NCBI GenBank assembly: GCA_043554545.1
Contig: CP121337.1
Coordinates: 2,790,001 to 2,854,000 of the forward strand
Length of the DNA: 64,000 bases
Direction: 5' to 3'
DNA from: UBA7330 sp043554545
GTDB taxonomy: Bacteria; Bacteroidota; Bacteroidia; Cytophagales; Cyclobacteriaceae
Below the pieces are notes generated by a model that was not told where the DNA came from, did not search any database, and worked only from the letters and a program-made list of their open reading frames with translations. This document shows positions 61,901-64,000 of this stretch, in pieces; the first letter of the stretch is position 1; each line of letters starts with the position of its first letter. The translations under genes and the position numbers were made by a program.

Positions 61901-62152
61901 ACCATTCGAAGTACCTTTTTCGAGAATTGTTGCACCAGGTAATCCCTCTCCGCTTTCATCGGTTATATTACCTGTTATTCTTCTCTGAACTTCATCTTTA
62001 GTATCAGGATTGTTGATGTTTTCATCTATATTTTTCTTAACATCATCTGAATTATTTCCAAAAGCCAGATTCATAGATAGGAAAAGTGCTAAGAGCCCCT
62101 TTCCAGTCATTTTCAACACCATATATATGGTATCAGTAATTTTGCTATTCAT
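58976..62152 (-). CDS. SusC/RagA-family TonB-dependent outer-membrane transporter
   Basis: A 1058-residue outer-membrane channel. After the signal region (KGLLALFLSMNLAFG) comes a carboxypeptidase-D-like domain (ITGNITDESGEGLPGATILEKGTSNGT...GDYSITVQDGATLQISFVGYET), the region DEVVVVGYGTVKKRDLTGAV (SusC signature/TonB box area), the plug domain with VLDGTIYNGDLSSINPNDIDKIDVMKDASSAAVYGARGANGVILITTKRG and a long beta-barrel ending TPRYFTLGLNLTL. It imports oligosaccharides with SusD in a TonB-dependent way. Its 612-base upstream region separates it from the AraC-type regulator gene. The substrate is not readable; the neighbouring GH29 and sulfatases suggest a fucose-containing sulfated glycan. 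Confidence 0.96.
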   Translation of the reverse strand: MNSKITDTIYMVLKMTGKGLLALFLSMNLAFGNNSDDVKKNIDENINNPDTKDEVQRRITGNITDESGEGLPGATILEKGTSNGTITDVSGDYSITVQDGATLQISFVGYETTEILIGNQSTIDMSLEPDSEQLDEVVVVGYGTVKKRDLTGAVGQIDATKIANQSPNSVTDILRANVPGLNVGFNNSPKGVSQIEVRGNNSLNAGTQPLIVLDGTIYNGDLSSINPNDIDKIDVMKDASSAAVYGARGANGVILITTKRGTSEKPTISVATSYGIASKAFDNPPYSPQGYANWRTDVFKSINYGVDDQPGYFDNPDNLPAGVGLSDWLAYDGATGDPTTAWLNRIGFQDVEIGNYLAGNSVDWYDMIFQNGTRSDLNLSLSGQKSDLKYFWSINKMSNEGIIVGEKFETIRTRLNLDADIVDWLTVGVNAQFSQSDESSVPAEWQMYIRDSPWGSELNDEETGLRFSPQDDPGTGARHPFLRRTFTDREIKDNTLNARVYSLIKLPFGFSYQLAFTNRFEWNHNYTHESSQSPEWATGRAFRDNTEIHEWQLENIFKWDKTFGDHAINATYLIYAERFESANARAFNTLFSPNDLLGYNNLSLGTAPTLSGNDAISTGDAMMGRVNYSYKSKYLFSASARRDGYSAFGPENKRATFPSLSGGWALSDEDFFNVSAVDFLKLRVSWGINGNRNIGRYAYLSQLSDNKVLIIDGGSVTPVATLDPATMENAGLKWERTTATNFGLDFSLFAGVIDGSAEVYNMVTNDLLVSRALPDVTGYTNVLSNLGEVQNNGFELSVNSRNINNDNFKWSSMFNFSLNRNKINSLYGDLDENGEELDDPTNQWFIGQDVDVLWGQRVLGIYQLGQEAEADVYGVVPGDFQILDKNDDGVFTIDDNEFLGYAKPRFRWTFVNNFNFMQHFDLSIELYSLWGMKRAFNEAKNRNGFIDRTNSLQTPYWTPENPETEWARLFSSEGSASYNVYRSNSFIRLQNITLSYTVPQQILDNINVQSLRVYGNIRNAAVWAPDWEVWDPEAADVDGTSGTGPTPRYFTLGLNLTL

Positions 62153-62764
62153 ATCTTTGTATTAGGTTAATTATTATTTAACTGTTTGATAGTACCTCTT
62201 TACTACGATTTGAGCGTCTAGCATAAGAGTTACTATTGTTTTGCGGGAGGGATCAGTCTAGGCTGGTCCCTTTATTTATTTTATTATCTAATTCATATGC
62301 ATATGTGTTTAATTTATAATTCGTCTTCAGTATAATTAATTGATTTAACCCTGCAGCAAGCCATTTTCTCTTGACAACAGATACTGATTATTAAGTGTAA
62401 ATAGTGGAAAAACCCCAATATCAACAGTAACAGCCTGGAATACCTGAACCTGAATTGGATTAGCTAGGAAAAGTTTAATATCGGGGCTGTTGTGTTGCAT
62501 ATCTTAGGTTAATCAATTGATAAAACTACCAGCCTTAAAAGTGATATTCTAGTATTTATATTGCAGAGAAGAGTACTATAATTGCTTTCCAGTGGATTTT
62601 ATTCTTTGGGCGAGACAATAACAGATAAAAATGCACTAAGGAAGGGTATTTGACAGATTACTATAAATAATTATCTCTGAATAAAAATCACATAAATTTT
62701 ACCACATAAACCACCTGGTTATTAACAAATACACAAAGGGAGATTCCTCCTTTAAGACCATTTC
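62153..62764. other. Long spacer upstream of susC with RNA-like inverted repeats
   Basis: No coding gene is visible in these 612 bases. Two structures stand out: GGGATCAG (62249-62256) with CTGGTCCC (62263-62270), a compact 8-bp hairpin; and a larger one in which ATAT-CAAC and AACAGCC (62418-62435) match GGCTGTT and GTTG-C-ATAT (62485-62502). CCCCAATAT (62413-62421) can instead pair with ATATCGGGG (62478-62486), which overlaps the other right arm. No TAnnTTTG box reading toward susC was found. It may hold a long leader, a small RNA, or regulator sites. Confidence 0.5.
62249..62270. other. Compact GC-rich hairpin in the susC upstream region
   Basis: GGGATCAG and CTGGTCCC form 8 pairs (one G-T) around a 6-base loop. 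On the plus strand it is followed by TTTATTTATTTTATT, which looks like a terminator for rightward RNA, but no rightward gene lies upstream. It would fit a small RNA end or a leader element. Confidence 0.4.
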
Positions 62765-63643
62765 TTATGCCACATTTGCACGGTGGTACTGCTCCTGAAA
62801 TTCTGATGGTGAATAGTTCGTAATCCGTCGAAATTGACGGTTAAAATTTGACAGGTTGTTAAAACCACTTTCGTAGCACACTTGTGTCACATTAAGTTTT
62901 CCTTCTGTTAAAAGTTTACAAGCATAACCAACCCTCAATTCAATAATAAATTGGGAAAATGATTTGCCTGTCTTATCCTTAAAATATCGACTAAATGCGT
63001 TCGCATTCATTCCTATGTCGTCAGCTATTTCCTCTAACCTGATAGGCTTTTTATAGCCTGCATTAACTAAATACAAGACCCTGTCTAAACGATTTCCGGA
63101 CCAGTCTACCTCATTTGGCATATATGAATTACTTGCCAGTAAAGTATATTGATCACTTAATGCAAGATCGTTTAATATATTGATGAATTTCAAGGTCCTC
63201 TCCAGCCCATCAAGTTTGAGTAATTTCTTAAGTTGAGGACCAACAACTTTTGAGACAGAAAGGTTAAAACTGATCCCCCTTGAGGCGCGTTGCAAAAGTT
63301 CTTTGATTCGATAGAATTCCGGGTAATTACTGATTTGGTCTTTAAAAAAGTCTTTGGGAAAATGAATAACTACAGCTTTTACGCCATATCTCGGATCGTT
63401 TTTATAAAACAACTCATCATTTTTCCAAAAATGGGGAAGGTTACTTCCAAGAAGTACCAGGTCCCCCGCTTTGAATTGTCCGATGTGATCTGCGATAAAC
63501 CGCTTACCAAAACTCTCAATTACGTAAACGATCTCAAATTCAGAATGAAAATGCCAGGGGAAAGTAAAGTGAGGAAAATCATCCCATTTTATTTTGAATG
63601 AGCTTGAATTATTAAAGCTCAACTGTTCATGCATTATTTTCAT
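62765..63643 (-). CDS. AraC-family transcriptional regulator with N-terminal cupin
   Basis: A 292-residue regulator. Residues about 15-150 form an AraC-binding-type cupin (FPHFTFPWHFHSEFEIVYVIESFGKRFIADHIGQFKAGDLVLLGSNLPHFW). Residues about 185-285 carry two helix-turn-helix motifs (IRLEEIADDIGMNANAFSRYFKDKTGKSFSQFIIELRVGYACKLL and VTQVCYESGFNNLSNFNRQFRRITNYSPSEF). It would sense a small sugar through the cupin and control nearby genes; the SusC/SusD locus, encoded next and in the same direction, is the likely target. Unlike hybrid two-component regulators often found with SusCD, it is cytoplasmic with no membrane part. Confidence 0.92.
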   Translation of the reverse strand: MKIMHEQLSFNNSSSFKIKWDDFPHFTFPWHFHSEFEIVYVIESFGKRFIADHIGQFKAGDLVLLGSNLPHFWKNDELFYKNDPRYGVKAVVIHFPKDFFKDQISNYPEFYRIKELLQRASRGISFNLSVSKVVGPQLKKLLKLDGLERTLKFINILNDLALSDQYTLLASNSYMPNEVDWSGNRLDRVLYLVNAGYKKPIRLEEIADDIGMNANAFSRYFKDKTGKSFSQFIIELRVGYACKLLTEGKLNVTQVCYESGFNNLSNFNRQFRRITNYSPSEFQEQYHRANVA

Positions 63644-63742
63644 AACTGAATTTTTATGTCATTTTAACTTCTTCACTTAATTTTCCTTAGAAATATAAAT
63701 AAAAATAAGTTTATCCATATTAATGTATTGATGCTTGCGCTA

Positions 63743-63752
63743 ATTGATCAAT
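63743..63752. promoter_or_regulatory. Short palindrome upstream of the AraC gene
   Basis: ATTGATCAAT is a perfect 10-bp palindrome in the divergent spacer between the AraC gene and the gene that begins at 63852. It may be a regulator site, but palindromes this short occur by chance in AT-rich DNA. Confidence 0.2.
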
Positions 63753-63798
63753 CACAAAAGCTCTGTAATAATAATACTAACCTATGCAATATAAATAC

Positions 63799-63806
63799 TA
63801 GATTTG
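63799..63806 (+). promoter_or_regulatory. Candidate -7 box for the gene at 63852
   Basis: TAGATTTG matches TAnnTTTG; transcription would start near 63813 with a leader of about 40 bases. No clear -33 element is seen. Confidence 0.4.
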
Positions 63807-63851
63807 AAGTTTCCACAGACTTAATTTTACTTTTCACATGATACTCAAAAA

Positions 63852-64000
63852 ATGAAGTTTTTACCCCACCTCATAACGCTGTTACTGTTATTTGATTTAT
63901 CGGCACAAAATAATATACGCTTTCAAATAGCCCCTGAGAAGACCATCTCAAGTGGAAATCCCGTCAGTATTGATATTTCATCCTTTGGAATAAATACAAA
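63852..64000 (+). CDS. Secreted protein, N-terminal part (gene runs off the window)
   Basis: Only the first 49 codons are present. The translation starts MKFLPHLITLLLLFDLSAQ, a clear signal peptide with cleavage after LSAQ, and continues NNIRFQIAPEKTISSGNPVSIDIS. The mature start looks like a beta-rich extracellular domain, but no family can be named from this part. It is divergent from the AraC regulator gene, so it may belong to the same glycan locus. Confidence 0.65.
   Translation, partial: MKFLPHLITLLLLFDLSAQNNIRFQIAPEKTISSGNPVSIDISSFGINT

Noticed and set aside
62249..62285. Rightward rho-independent terminator upstream of susC
   Set aside because: The hairpin and T-rich tail fit, but no rightward gene precedes it; it is kept only as a hairpin of unknown role.
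1..64000. Defence systems, toxin-antitoxin pairs, phage genes, CRISPR arrays, tRNAs
   Set aside because: I looked for typical motifs and repeat patterns and found none that could be supported.

Overview
The window is about 39% GC by eye and looks like a chromosome segment from a marine-type member of the Bacteroidota, most likely of the Cytophagales. That placement is inferred from a SusC/SusD pair, a Bacteroidota-style LptD, many lipoproteins with short lipoboxes, the TAnnTTTG type of -7 promoter box, and frequent GTG/TTG starts. I saw no insertion sequence, prophage, CRISPR array, tRNA or rRNA.

Left part (1-18.3 kb) is mostly core genome: the 5' end of riboflavin synthase; Pcm, a thioesterase and a small unknown protein; alaS-gatB plus a thioredoxin-fold lipoprotein; an M23 peptidase, a CapA-like protein, a MerR regulator and DprA; an SLC13 transporter. 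A methionine synthase operon follows, with a SAM-I riboswitch in front. MetH is split in two here, and a QueF-like T-fold protein without its catalytic cysteine lies between the halves. That operon is the most unusual part of the window. An MltB-like transglycosylase closes the region.

Middle part (18.3-40.5 kb): a divergent sugar or polyol phosphate cluster (TIM-barrel isomerase and GatD-like dehydrogenase leftwards; AlsE/Rpe-like epimerase, SorE-like dehydrogenase and DeoR regulator rightwards) with a perfectly repeated 17-bp operator candidate. Then come an isoquinoline-oxidoreductase-like molybdenum hydroxylase (two subunits), a glucosaminidase and a polysaccharide deacetylase, an envelope block (SirB1-like, MCE protein, amidase, LptD), YebC, a membrane LytTR regulator, two tandem exported Gfo/Idh/MocA oxidoreductases, a 2,4-dienoyl-CoA-reductase-like SDR, a two-part YeeE/YedE transporter and an SGNH hydrolase.

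Right part (40.7-64 kb) is a glycan-use region. A rightward three-gene block encodes DUF1553-, DUF1501- and DUF2231-type proteins with c-type cytochrome motifs. A leftward locus runs from an AraC regulator through SusC and SusD (with a strong terminator) to two DUF1080 proteins, a secreted TIM-barrel protein, a PhyH dioxygenase, a zinc dehydrogenase, two sulfatases, a GH29 fucosidase and an alpha/beta hydrolase. The enzyme set suggests uptake and breakdown of a sulfated, fucose-containing glycan. Together with the exported Gfo/Idh/MocA pair, the DUF1080 proteins and TIM-barrel protein could also form an oxidative 3-keto-glycoside route. Both substrate statements are inference.
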